Source of the DNA: Bacteroidales bacterium
GTDB taxonomy: Bacteria; Bacteroidota; Bacteroidia; Bacteroidales; UBA932
Assembly (NCBI GenBank): GCA_016282145.1
Contig: JAEEJZ010000041.1
Span: 1 to 41,753, forward strand
DNA length: 41,753 nt
Direction: 5' to 3'
Shown here piece after piece: positions 23,972 to 32,015 of this stretch. The notes below the pieces were generated by a model. The model was not told where the DNA came from, did not search any database, and was given only the letters and a program-made list of their open reading frames with translations. Positions within the stretch are counted from its first letter, which is position 1; every line of letters starts with the position of its first letter. A program made the translations under genes and the position numbers.

Positions 23972-24976
23972 ATGGCAATCTTAGCATTTCAGAAACCGGA
24001 CAAGGTCATTATGCTCGAGAGCACGGAGACCGTCGGAAGTTTCGAGTTCAGGCCCCTGGAGCCCGGCTACGGGCAGACCATCGGCAATGCGCTCCGCCGT
24101 ATCCTTCTGGCCTCCCTGGAGGGGTTTGCCATCAGCCAGATCCGCATCTCCGGTGTCGATCAGGAATTTGCAACCATCCCCGGCGTTATCGAGGGGATGC
24201 AGGATATCATCCTGAACCTCAAGCAGGTGCGTTTCCGCAGAATGATTGACACGGTGGATACTGAGACGGCGAATATCGTCATCAGCGGCAAGCAGGAGTT
24301 TACCGCCGAGGATATTTCCAAGGCCCTCTCTTCCTTCAAGGTGCTCAATCCCCAGCAGCACATCTGCTCGCTGGAGCCTTCGGTCAAACTGGAAATCGTC
24401 CTGACCATCACCAAGGGTCGCGGCTTTGTTCCCGCCGAAGAACTCCGTGACGAGAATACCCCCATCGGGACTATTCCCGTCGATGCCATCTATACCCCTA
24501 TCCGCAAGGTCAACTGGAGTGTGGACAACTGGCGTGTCGAGCAGAAGACGGACTACGAGAAACTCAACCTCGAGATTGTGACCGACGGGTCCATTTCTCC
24601 CGATGAGGCGCTCCAGGAAGCGGCGAACATCCTGATCTCCCACTTCAAGCTCTTCACCGACAGCAAGAAGGTCCCCATCGACAAGGAAGCGGATTCCGAC
24701 ACCAAGAAACTGGATGAGGAAGCGCTCCGTATGCGTCACCTCCTGCTGACCAAGCTTTCCGACATGGGGCTTTCGGTGCGCGCTTTCAACTGCCTCAAGG
24801 CGGCTGATATCGACACCTTCGCCGACCTCGTCTCCTATTCCCGCTCCGAACTGATGAAGTTCCGCAACTTCGGAAGGAAGTCCCTGAGCGAGATCGATGA
24901 ACTGGTCGAGAAGATGAAGCTCACCTTCGGGATGGATGTCACCAAGTACAATATTGAACCCAAGAAAAAGATCTAA
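23972..24976 (+). CDS. rpoA: DNA-directed RNA polymerase alpha subunit
   Basis: The alpha subunit nucleates RNA polymerase assembly and its C-terminal domain contacts promoters and activators. The 334-residue protein has an N-terminal domain with [20 protein letters not shown] near residues 25-44. It has a linker around 230-250 and a C-terminal helix-hairpin-helix domain ([20 protein letters not shown], then [20 protein letters not shown]). The start ATG at 23972 fits the family, whereas an upstream frame to 23933 would overlap rpsD. Confidence 0.98.
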   Translation: MAILAFQKPDKVIMLESTETVGSFEFRPLEPGYGQTIGNALRRILLASLEGFAISQIRISGVDQEFATIPGVIEGMQDIILNLKQVRFRRMIDTVDTETANIVISGKQEFTAEDISKALSSFKVLNPQQHICSLEPSVKLEIVLTITKGRGFVPAEELRDENTPIGTIPVDAIYTPIRKVNWSVDNWRVEQKTDYEKLNLEIVTDGSISPDEALQEAANILISHFKLFTDSKKVPIDKEADSDTKKLDEEALRMRHLLLTKLSDMGLSVRAFNCLKAADIDTFADLVSYSRSELMKFRNFGRKSLSEIDELVEKMKLTFGMDVTKYNIEPKKKI

Positions 24977-24978
24977 AG

Positions 24979-25488
24979 ATGAGACACAATAAAGCGATTA
25001 ATCATCTCGGACGGCAGAGCGGTCACCGCAAGGCGCTGCTCGCGAACATGGCCTCTTCCCTGATTCTGGGCAAGCGTATCGAGACCACCGTCGCCAAGGC
25101 GAAGGCCCTCAAGCCTTATGTGGAACCCCTGATCACCAAGTCCAAGGAAGATACCACCCATTCGCGCCGCGTCGTGTTCAGCTACCTCAAGAACAAGTAC
25201 GCCGTGACCGAGCTCTTCCGTAACGTGGCCCCCAAGGTCGCTGACCGTCCCGGTGGATACTGCCGTATCCTGCACGTCGGTTTCCGTCAGGGTGATGCCG
25301 CCGAAATGGCCATTATCGAACTGGTTGATTTCTTCGAGCCCGCCGCGAAGAAGGAGGTCAAGAAGACCACCCGCCGCAGCCGCGCCAAGAAGGCCGAGGC
25401 CCCTGTAGCTGAGGCTCCTGCAGCTGAAGCGCCCGTCGAGGCCCCTGCAGCCGAGGCTCCCGCCGCGGAAGAACCCAAAGCTGAATAA
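24979..25488 (+). CDS. rplQ: 50S ribosomal protein L17 with Ala/Pro/Glu-rich tail
   Basis: The N-terminal 115 residues are a normal L17 ([20 protein letters not shown], then [10 protein letters not shown]). The protein is 169 residues long because of a C-terminal extension of about 40 residues. This tail starts with a basic [15 protein letters not shown] stretch and continues in repeats of [19 protein letters not shown] type. Such tails occur in Bacteroidota L17 and are probably disordered. It starts two bases after rpoA and ends the operon before a strong terminator. Confidence 0.97.
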   Translation: MRHNKAINHLGRQSGHRKALLANMASSLILGKRIETTVAKAKALKPYVEPLITKSKEDTTHSRRVVFSYLKNKYAVTELFRNVAPKVADRPGGYCRILHVGFRQGDAAEMAIIELVDFFEPAAKKEVKKTTRRSRAKKAEAPVAEAPAAEAPVEAPAAEAPAAEEPKAE

Positions 25489-25508
25489 ATCAAGCGTGGA
25501 TAAAAATT

Positions 25509-25539
25509 AGCGTCCGTTTTCAAGCGGACGCTTTTTTTT
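25509..25539 (+). terminator. Rho-independent terminator ending the ribosomal cluster
   Basis: The arms AGCGTCCG (25509-25516) and CGGACGCT (25525-25532) form a perfect 8-base-pair stem with an eight-base loop, followed by eight T. It lies 21 bases after the rplQ stop and immediately abuts the next promoter. Confidence 0.92.
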
Positions 25540-25540
25540 G

Positions 25541-25548
25541 TATCTTTG
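25541..25548 (+). promoter_or_regulatory. -7 box for the NagB-PIG-L gene
   Basis: TATCTTTG matches TAnnTTTG exactly, right after the terminator T-run. The -33 position falls inside the terminator hairpin, with TTTT at 25517-25520 in place of TTTG. A Shine-Dalgarno-like AAGGAG (25559-25564) sits six bases before the downstream ATG. Confidence 0.65.
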
Positions 25549-25570
25549 GACCTGATAAAAGGAGTTTATC

Positions 25571-27505
25571 ATGAAACATTTCTCTCTCCCCAAGAACGGA
25601 GGCCTCAAGGTCGAGGCGATTCCCCAGGATATCCTTCACAGTTTTGACAAGATTTACACCGAGGTCCGGACGGACGCTTACGCGGCCAGCCGCGAGATTG
25701 CGGATTTCATCGTTGCCAACATCAAGGAGTTTGAATCCTCGTCCCCGTCCCGCCCCTTTAAGCTGGGCCTTTCGACGGGTTCTTCCCCGATATCGCTTTA
25801 TGAAGAATTGTGCGCCCGGTTCGCGGCGGGAGAGGTTTCTTTCCGAAATGTGGAAGTCATCTCCATCGATGAATATTACCCGATTGCCCCCGATGCACAC
25901 CAGAGCCGGAACCGGAAGATTCACGAGGTGTTCCTCAACAATGTGGATGTGCTTCCTGAAAACATCCATATTCCCGACGGCAGCATCCCCCAGGAGAAAC
26001 TGCACCGCTATTGCGCCGATTTTGACAAGATTGCCACCGGCATGGACCTGCTGGTCATCGGCGTAGGGGACAAAGGACAGATTGGCTTCAACGAAGCCGG
26101 TTCTTCCGAATTCAGCCGCACACGCACGCTTACGCTGCCCTATAACTCCCGCAAGCGGCAGGCCCGCAATTTCAACGGCAATATCGCCGATACTCCGAAG
26201 GCGGCCATCACCCTGGGCGTTGCCACGATGAAGAGTGCCAAGACGGTCGCCTTGATGGCCTGGGGCGAAGATAAGGCGGAGGCCGTTTATCACATCGTGG
26301 AACAGGAGTGCAGTGCTGAATATCCTGCTTCCTATTTTCAGCATCACGACAGGGTGCGGCTCTTCGTGGATGAGCCTGCCGGAGAACTGCTGACCCGCTG
26401 CGTGGCACCCTGGCTCATCGGTCCTTGCGAGTGGACTCCGAAATTCCGTCGGAAAGCCGTTGTCTGGCTCTGTCAGAAACTCGGTAAACCGATTCTCAAA
26501 CTGACCCAGCAGGACTATCTGCAGAATTCACTGGACGAACTCCTGGATGTATATGGCAGTTACGACAAAGTCAATATAGACACCTTCAACGAACTTCAGC
26601 ATACCATCACCGGCTGGCCGGGAGGAAAGCCCGGATGCAATGACACTACCCGGCCCGTCGCTTCGACGCCTTATCCCAAGAAGGTGCTTATTTTCTCGCC
26701 CCATCCCGACGATGACGTCATCTCCATGGGCGGCACCTTTATCCGGCTGGCACACCAGGGGCACGACGTGCACGTGGCCTACGAAACCTCTGGGGATGTG
26801 GCCGTGCACGACGACGTCGTGATCCAACTGATGGACGCCGCTGCCCAGCTGGGCTTCGGAAACCGTGTGGAGGAAGTGAAGAAACTGATTGCGTCCAAGC
26901 GGCCCGGTGCGCCCGAGCCCGTGGAACTCCTGGCCATCAAGGCGGGTATCCGCCGTTCCGAGGCGAGGGGAGCGGACCGCTCCTTCGGCCTCAATGACGA
27001 GACGAACGTCCATTTCCTCAACCTGCCCTTCTATGAATCCGGCGGCATCTCCAAGAAGCCGCGTACCCAGGTGGACGTGGACATCATCAAAGAGTTGATG
27101 AAACGCCTGCAGCCGGACCAGATCTATATGGCCGGCGACCTGGCGGACCCGCACGGGACGCACCGCGTCTGTACGGAGGCGGCGCTCGAGGCCTTGGACC
27201 AACTCCGTGAGGAAGGTGCCTCCTGGGCGAAGCGCTGCACCGTCTGGCTCTACCGGGGTGCCTGGATGGAATGGGACCTGGGCAGCGTGGACATGGCTGT
27301 CCCGTTGAGCCCGGACGAGGTCGTGGAGAAACGCCACGCCATCTACCATCACCTTTCCCAGAAAGACATCGTCCCCTTCCCCGGCGACGACCCGCGCGAG
27401 TTCTGGCAGCGGGCCGAGGAAAGGACGCAGAATACCGCCCGGCTGTACAACGAGGTCGGCATGGCGGAATATCAGGCAATGGAAGTATTCCTTAAACTTT
27501 ATTAA
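25571..27505 (+). CDS. Glucosamine-6-phosphate-deaminase-like domain fused to PIG-L deacetylase domain
   Basis: The 644-residue protein joins two domains. Residues about 35-300 resemble NagB sugar-phosphate isomerases/deaminases (KLGLSTGSSPISLYEEL and VISIDEYYPI). Residues about 370-600 are a PIG-L/LmbE zinc deacetylase with the metal motifs SPHPDDDVISMGG near 375-387 and DPHGTHR near 526-532. In NagB the catalytic set is Asp, Asp, His, Glu (D72, D141, H143, E148 in E. coli). Here the first Asp (D100) and the Glu (E175) remain, but the Asp and His of the DGH motif are K168 and Q170 (GDKGQIGFNE). Deaminase activity is therefore doubtful for that half, while the deacetylase half looks intact. 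Amino-sugar deacetylation is an inference. This fusion is a known Bacteroidota arrangement, and an intact NagB follows seven bases downstream. Confidence 0.87.
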   Translation: MKHFSLPKNGGLKVEAIPQDILHSFDKIYTEVRTDAYAASREIADFIVANIKEFESSSPSRPFKLGLSTGSSPISLYEELCARFAAGEVSFRNVEVISIDEYYPIAPDAHQSRNRKIHEVFLNNVDVLPENIHIPDGSIPQEKLHRYCADFDKIATGMDLLVIGVGDKGQIGFNEAGSSEFSRTRTLTLPYNSRKRQARNFNGNIADTPKAAITLGVATMKSAKTVALMAWGEDKAEAVYHIVEQECSAEYPASYFQHHDRVRLFVDEPAGELLTRCVAPWLIGPCEWTPKFRRKAVVWLCQKLGKPILKLTQQDYLQNSLDELLDVYGSYDKVNIDTFNELQHTITGWPGGKPGCNDTTRPVASTPYPKKVLIFSPHPDDDVISMGGTFIRLAHQGHDVHVAYETSGDVAVHDDVVIQLMDAAAQLGFGNRVEEVKKLIASKRPGAPEPVELLAIKAGIRRSEARGADRSFGLNDETNVHFLNLPFYESGGISKKPRTQVDVDIIKELMKRLQPDQIYMAGDLADPHGTHRVCTEAALEALDQLREEGASWAKRCTVWLYRGAWMEWDLGSVDMAVPLSPDEVVEKRHAIYHHLSQKDIVPFPGDDPREFWQRAEERTQNTARLYNEVGMAEYQAMEVFLKLY

Positions 27506-27512
27506 ACATACT

Positions 27513-28310
27513 ATGAAAGTTATTATTCGTGACGACAGCAAGACCGCATCCGTATGGGCGGCCCGTTACATTGCAGACCGTATCAACGAGAAAGCGGCGA
27601 GCAACCCCGGCGAACCTTTTGTCATCGGTCTCTGTACCGGTTCCACCCCCATCGAGACTTATGCGGAACTGATCCGGCTTGTCAAGGCGGGAAAGGTCAG
27701 TTTCAAGAACGTGGTCTCCTTCAACATGGACGAATATGTGGGACTTCCTGAAAGCCACCCCGAGAGTTACCATTCCTTCATGCACAAATATCTCTTCGAC
27801 CAGATCGACGAGCCTGCACAGAATATCCACATTCTCAACGGCAACGCCCCCGACCTGGACAAGGAATGTGCCGATTACGAGAAGGCTATCGCCGCAGCCG
27901 GCGGTTTCGACTTCTTCCTCGGCGGTATCGGTGAAGACGGGCATATCGCCTTTAACGAGCCCTTCTCCCCGCTCAACTCCCGCACCCGCGTCATGACCCT
28001 GACCGAGGACACCCGCATCGTCAACTCCCGCTTCTTCGACGGAGATATGAACCAGGTTCCCAAGCAGGCGCTTTCCGTAGGTGTCGCCACCGTTACGGAC
28101 GCCAAGGAAGTGATGATCCTGGCTTTCGGCCCCAAGAAGGCCCGTGCCATCCGCGACGCCGTTGAAGGCCCGCTCAGCCACTACTGCACCGTATCCGCCC
28201 TCCAGAATCACCAGCAGGGGATCATCGTCTGCGACGAGGCGGCTGTCGGCGAGTTGAAGTTGAACAGCTACAAATACTTCAAGGCGGTCGAGGCCGCGGA
28301 AAACCGGTAA
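27513..28310 (+). CDS. nagB: Glucosamine-6-phosphate deaminase
   Basis: NagB converts glucosamine-6-phosphate to fructose-6-phosphate and ammonia in the cytoplasm. The 265-residue protein has the full catalytic set: D73 in FNMDEYVGL, then D142, H144 and E149 in GEDGHIAFNEP. It also has the phosphate-binding LCTGSTPIETY near residues 40-50. It begins seven bases after the fusion gene and is probably cotranscribed with it. The pair would link amino-sugar deacetylation to deamination, feeding glycolysis. Confidence 0.97.
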   Translation: MKVIIRDDSKTASVWAARYIADRINEKAASNPGEPFVIGLCTGSTPIETYAELIRLVKAGKVSFKNVVSFNMDEYVGLPESHPESYHSFMHKYLFDQIDEPAQNIHILNGNAPDLDKECADYEKAIAAAGGFDFFLGGIGEDGHIAFNEPFSPLNSRTRVMTLTEDTRIVNSRFFDGDMNQVPKQALSVGVATVTDAKEVMILAFGPKKARAIRDAVEGPLSHYCTVSALQNHQQGIIVCDEAAVGELKLNSYKYFKAVEAAENR

Positions 28311-28318
28311 AAATTGCG

Positions 28319-28326
28319 TATATTTG
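28319..28326 (+). promoter_or_regulatory. Possible promoter -7 box for the PCMD gene
   Basis: TATATTTG matches TAnnTTTG only eight bases upstream of the ATG at 28335. If functional, transcripts would start close to the start codon and be nearly leaderless. No -33 TTTG was seen, and the gene could instead be read from the nagB transcript. Confidence 0.4.
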
Positions 28327-28334
28327 TACCCTGT

Positions 28335-29087
28335 ATGAACAGGATACTGGCAATCATCATTATGCTGCTGCTTTCTTTCGCCCTTCGGGCGCAGGAAAAG
28401 CAGCAGCTTTATAACTTGAATTTCAATACCTGGTCCCGGAGCGGCGTTACCTGGAATCCCTATCCCAAGGATGCGACGCCTTCCCAGCGGACCTGGGATA
28501 CCGCCAACCGGGCACTCAAAATACTCGGGCTCAACTCCGTGATGCCGGAAGAAGAGCACGTGGCGGTGAAAGGCGGCAAGGCCGTCAAACTGGTCAGCCG
28601 CAAGGTCTTCGGCATCTTTGTTTCCGGCAGCCTGTTTACAGGCAGCTTTGAGGGCGTGGTCGGGACTTCCGGTGCCAAGATGAAGTTCGGCGTTCCTTTC
28701 AAGGGACGTCCCAAGAGCCTTTCCGGTTATGCCCACTATATTCCCGGTAAGGTGAATTTTGCCAAGGCCCCGTACCTGGCGATGAAGGATAAGACCGATA
28801 TCGGCAAGGTGGATGTCTCGCTGACCGCGTGGCCGGAGCCCCGGCTTTACGATACGACCAAGGATAATTTTGAGCTGGATGGTGACCCGAGCGTCATCGC
28901 CAGCGACATCCTGTATTTCAAGACGGCGACGGACGGTTATGTCCGCTTCGAGATTCCCATCCACTACAAGGATGACCGTACGCCCTCCTTCATTATCCTT
29001 ACCGCATCGGCCAGTGCTTACGGCGCCTATTTCACAGGTTCGACGGACAGCGTCCTTTATATCGACGACCTGCGGCTCAATTACTAA
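28335..29087 (+). CDS. PCMD-domain exported protein
   Basis: The 250-residue protein has a Sec signal peptide (MNRILAIIIMLLLSFALRAQ) and no lipobox. The mature part starts with LYNLNFNTWSRSGVTWNPYP. It continues with KAVKLVSRKVFGIFVSGSLF and ends with a beta-rich segment finishing SVLYIDDLRLNY. This matches the putative carbohydrate metabolism domain (PCMD) family, a jelly-roll-like fold common in Bacteroidota surface and periplasmic proteins, probably glycan-binding. The ATG at 28335 is preferred to a TTG at 28314, because the signal peptide begins there. It ends four bases before the glycosyltransferase gene. Confidence 0.78.
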   Translation: MNRILAIIIMLLLSFALRAQEKQQLYNLNFNTWSRSGVTWNPYPKDATPSQRTWDTANRALKILGLNSVMPEEEHVAVKGGKAVKLVSRKVFGIFVSGSLFTGSFEGVVGTSGAKMKFGVPFKGRPKSLSGYAHYIPGKVNFAKAPYLAMKDKTDIGKVDVSLTAWPEPRLYDTTKDNFELDGDPSVIASDILYFKTATDGYVRFEIPIHYKDDRTPSFIILTASASAYGAYFTGSTDSVLYIDDLRLNY

Positions 29088-29090
29088 GGC

Positions 29091-30242
29091 ATGAAAATTC
29101 TTTTTGTTCTCAATAATATGTACCTCCGGGGGAACGGCCTCTGTGCCTCAGCCCAACGGACGATCGATTTCCTGAAAAAAGCCGGACAGGACGTGAAGTT
29201 GCTTTCCGGAAAGAACGACGATCCGAACGGCCCCCAGCCTGATTTTGTCCTGGAGAAGGAATTCCATATCTATCCCTTTGACGGGCTCATCCACTCCCAG
29301 GGTTACAAGTTCTCCAAGAATGACAACCGTGTCTTCGAGGAGGCGCTTCGCTGGGCGGATGTGGTACATCTGGAAGAGCCTTTCCACGTGCAGTGGAAGG
29401 TGGCGAAGATTGCAAAGAAGATGGGGGTTCCCTGTACGGGTACCTATCATCTGCATCCCGAGAACATTTTCTGCAATCTCGGTATGGCGGGCTGGAAGGG
29501 GCTGAACAACACCACCCTGAAAATCGCCCGGGATCTGGTTTTCAATCACTGTACGGACATCCAGTGCCCCACGCGCAATGTGCTGGAGCGGCTGGAGAAG
29601 TTCAATTTCACGGCCCGGTTGCACCTGATTCCCAACGGACTCGTTCCCGCCCCGCTCATGCGCCAGCGGGATGCCGTCAGGGATCCGGAAAAGCCCTGGA
29701 TGGTCACCTGCATCGGCCGCCTCTCGAATGAGAAGGACCAGTTTACCCTGCTCAAGTCCATGCGCTACTGCCGCCACGCTAAGCAGATCCAACTCTATTT
29801 TGCCGGCCGCGGCCCCGAAGAGAAGGCTATCAGGGCTCTGGCGGACAAGGTCTATAATGAAGGTACGCTGGCGTATCGTCCGATTTTCGCTTTCCATACC
29901 CTCGCGGAACTGACGGAACTGGCGGCCAAGTCCGACCTGTACATCCATTGCGCCAACGTGGAGGTGGAAGGCCTTTCCGCGCTGGAGGCGATGCAGCAGG
30001 CCGTGGTGCCCATCATCGCCGAGGCGCCGCTGTCCGCCACGTCCCAGTTCGCCCTGGATTCCCGCAGCCTTTTCCCCGCCGGAGACCCCAAAGCGCTGGC
30101 CGAGCGCATCGACTGGTGGCTGGACCACCCGGAAGAACTGGAGGCCATGCGCTGGAAGTACGCGGAATCCGTTGAGCAGTACAAGATTGACAAATCCATC
30201 GCCGCCCTCATCGAGATGTTCCACCAGGCCTGCGGGGCGTAG
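29091..30242 (+). CDS. GT4-family glycosyltransferase
   Basis: The 383-residue protein has a GT-B glycosyltransferase plan. The N-terminal lobe starts MKILFVLNNMYLRGNGLCAS and contains ADVVHLEEPF. The C-terminal nucleotide-sugar lobe contains TCIGRLSNEKDQFTLLKSMR near residues 204-223 and the donor-site segment VEGLSALEAMQQAVVPIIAE near 297-316. These are features of GT4 retaining transferases. The cytoplasmic acceptor and donor are not identifiable. It follows the PCMD gene closely and is the last high-GC gene before the low-GC junction. Similar proteins act in cell-envelope glycan or glycolipid synthesis. Confidence 0.87.
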   Translation: MKILFVLNNMYLRGNGLCASAQRTIDFLKKAGQDVKLLSGKNDDPNGPQPDFVLEKEFHIYPFDGLIHSQGYKFSKNDNRVFEEALRWADVVHLEEPFHVQWKVAKIAKKMGVPCTGTYHLHPENIFCNLGMAGWKGLNNTTLKIARDLVFNHCTDIQCPTRNVLERLEKFNFTARLHLIPNGLVPAPLMRQRDAVRDPEKPWMVTCIGRLSNEKDQFTLLKSMRYCRHAKQIQLYFAGRGPEEKAIRALADKVYNEGTLAYRPIFAFHTLAELTELAAKSDLYIHCANVEVEGLSALEAMQQAVVPIIAEAPLSATSQFALDSRSLFPAGDPKALAERIDWWLDHPEELEAMRWKYAESVEQYKIDKSIAALIEMFHQACGA

Positions 30243-30517
30243 CCTTACTTAAATCCTGCCACAACCCACAAAATATTGGGCGTCTGGCAGAATATAGTTA
30301 TTATTATGGTTGGGCGCAAACAGGGAATTGACCTTCCCTGAGAATGGTTGACACTTTTGGGGTGGTTAAACTAAGATTGTTTACACATTCACTGGACCGG
30401 TTTACATCGGAGGGTCCATTCCCCTAAAGTGGTTGTCAAACGTACTGTTTCCGTTGACATTATACTGGAAGACAAGAATCTTCCTTTTTTTATTGGTGGT
30501 TGCCGATCGTACGGCCG
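30243..30517. other. Gene-poor junction between the host-like and fructan regions
   Basis: No convincing gene lies here. The stretch is AT-richer than the upstream genes. It contains a perfect hairpin CAGGGAA/TTCCCTG with a six-base loop (30321-30340) but no T-run. It also has a TGGACC/GGTCCA inverted repeat (30393-30418). TGACACTTTTGGGGTGGTTA at 30349 onward looks like an IS3-type terminal inverted repeat. Confidence 0.5.
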
Positions 30518-30975
30518 TCAACCACCATAGTTTTTCCAGCAGCGCTGCTGCTCACCGTGTTGACTATGAGCTTGTTCTGGCGTCTGCCAGCCAATACTCA
30601 TATGTGGCCTCTGTGTGTTGTAAAAGTATATAATGCGGGTAAGTTCCAACTTACAGTCCGCCCATGTAGGAATGGCCATCTTGTAGAGCCATTCGCTCTT
30701 GAGGATACCATTGGCACGCTCTGCAATGGCATTTTCCAGCGGATCCCCGCTCTGGGTCATGCTGATATTTATGCCGTGGCTCTTGAGCTCGGACACATAT
30801 GCATCGCTGCAATACTGGCAACCGCGGTCTGAGTGATGGATAAGGCCGTGAGCCGTCTCTTCATCAATGATGGATAAAGCCATTCTCAGGGCCTCAAGGG
30901 GGTATATCGTCTCAAGATTGAGCCCCCGACATCCCCTATTATGGGTAGACGATTTTTGCATTCTTTGAAAAAATG
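30349..30975 (-). mobile_element. Remnant of an IS3-family insertion sequence (3' part only)
   Basis: The minus strand carries the C-terminal half of an IS3-type transposase. A candidate right end (TGACACTTTTGGGG read on the plus strand) lies near 30349. The left end, orfA and the first part of orfB are absent. The right boundary near 30920-30975 is uncertain, because transposase similarity fades upstream of NLETIYPLEAL. The element is inert and marks past recombination at this junction. Confidence 0.62.
30518..30925 (-). pseudogene. Truncated IS3-family transposase (OrfB C-terminal part)
   Basis: The translated region includes LETIYPLEALRMALSIIDEE and then GLIHHSDRGCQYCSDAYVSE. The Asp in HHSDRG is the second DDE catalytic residue. 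GDPLENAIAERANGILKSEW has the catalytic Glu, and IYFYNTQRPHMSIGWQTPEQ is the C-terminal signature. This is the second half of the IS3/IS150-type DDE integrase core. The first catalytic Asp and the N-terminal DNA-binding part are missing. The frame extends to 31015, but the extra N-terminal residues do not look like transposase. The stop (TGA) is intact at 30518. Confidence 0.85.
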
Positions 30976-30984
30976 CTTCTATGC

Positions 30985-31011
30985 TTTGTGGCTTTTTAAT
31001 ACCTACCTTTG
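30985..31011 (+). promoter_or_regulatory. Candidate promoter for the fructan utilisation locus
   Basis: TACCTTTG at 31004-31011 matches TAnnTTTG. A TTTG at 30985-30988 is 15 bases upstream, closer than usual. The predicted transcript would have a leader of about 40 bases before the kinase ATG. It lies inside or just beyond the transposase remnant, so an IS-derived promoter is possible. Confidence 0.55.
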
Positions 31012-31056
31012 CCAAGGGACAATAATAACCTATATTTAATAACAGAGCATTTTTCT

Positions 31057-31995
31057 ATGAAAAGAGTAATTGGAATAGGCGAAACAGTCTTTGATATCAT
31101 TTTCAAGAACAATCAACCTCAGGCGGCTGTCCCTGGTGGCTCAACTTTCAATTCTATGATTTCGCTGGGAAGAACGGTAGCTAAAAATGCGAAGGCTGAA
31201 GTTCTTATGGTATCAGAAACCGGGAGTGATCAAGTCGGTGATATTATCGCGTCCTTTATGGAAGATAACGGAGTAATTGCAAAAGCAGTAACTCGGGCTC
31301 CTGGCACTCAATCACAGATATCACTTGCTTTCCTTGATGATAATAATGATGCTCATTACGAATTTTACAAAGGTTGTAATCAATCAGGTCTGAACGTATC
31401 CCAAGTCGAAAACGTTGACATTGAGAGAAACGATATTGTGTTGTTCGGTTCATTCTTCGCAATAAACCCGGATATCCGGGATTTCACTCGTACTTTGCTT
31501 ATGAAGGCAAGGTCAGCAGGAGCAATTATCTATTATGATATAAACTTCCGCAAGAATTATAGGAAAGACTTGCCCGATCTGATAAATAATATTGAAGAGA
31601 ACTGTAGGTTAAGCGACTTTGTCAGAGGTTCGGTTGATGACTTTGATTGTTTGTTTGACAACACTAACCCAGAAAACATATATAAGGAAAAAATTAAGGA
31701 ACTTTGTCCCAATCTCATTGTGACCAGAGGGGACAAGTCTACGGAATACTTCAGGGCAGATGGCCGACACTTTTCTTTCCTGGTAGAACCCATACAAACT
31801 GTTTCAACAATTGGTGCGGGAGATAATTTCAACGCAGGATTTATCTATGGTTTGCTTGATGCTGACATTCGCCGCGAAGAGTGTCATTGCCTTGATGAAA
31901 CCATTCTTGCCAGGAGCATAAGCATGGCTTGCAGATTCTCTTCAAATGTGTGCCGCAGTTTCAATAATTACGTTGACGATGATTTCAAGCCGTAA
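31057..31995 (+). CDS. PfkB-family carbohydrate kinase, probable fructokinase
   Basis: The 312-residue protein starts KRVIGIGETVFDIIFKNNQ and has an early sugar-binding segment with PGGSTFNSM. It has the PfkB-family catalytic motif TIGAGDNFNAGFIYGLLD near residues 248-265, in which Asp is the base. Fructokinases of this family phosphorylate fructose to fructose-6-phosphate in the cytoplasm. The ATG at 31057 is preferred to a TTG at 31009. The latter lies within the promoter region and adds non-family residues. It leads the locus and its neighbours (GH32, importer) support fructose as substrate. Codons are AT-richer than in the upstream genes. Confidence 0.85.
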   Translation: MKRVIGIGETVFDIIFKNNQPQAAVPGGSTFNSMISLGRTVAKNAKAEVLMVSETGSDQVGDIIASFMEDNGVIAKAVTRAPGTQSQISLAFLDDNNDAHYEFYKGCNQSGLNVSQVENVDIERNDIVLFGSFFAINPDIRDFTRTLLMKARSAGAIIYYDINFRKNYRKDLPDLINNIEENCRLSDFVRGSVDDFDCLFDNTNPENIYKEKIKELCPNLIVTRGDKSTEYFRADGRHFSFLVEPIQTVSTIGAGDNFNAGFIYGLLDADIRREECHCLDETILARSISMACRFSSNVCRSFNNYVDDDFKP

Positions 31996-32015
31996 GACCG
32001 TTGTACGTAAGCGAT

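Noticed and set aside
30321..30340. Perfect hairpin CAGGGAA/TTCCCTG as a terminator for the glycosyltransferase gene
   Set aside because: No T-run follows, so it is not a convincing intrinsic terminator. It was noted only as part of the junction.
30433..30832. Two small plus-strand frames within the IS remnant
   Set aside because: They overlap the transposase fragment on the other strand, lack conserved motifs and have no start signal.
30926..31015. N-terminal extension of the transposase frame (MAKVGIKKPQ onward)
   Set aside because: It does not resemble the IS3 transposase and overlaps the promoter of the kinase, so it was excluded from the pseudogene call.
31009..31056. Alternative TTG start for the fructokinase adding 16 residues
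   Set aside because: It begins inside the TACCTTTG promoter box and adds residues not seen in PfkB kinases.
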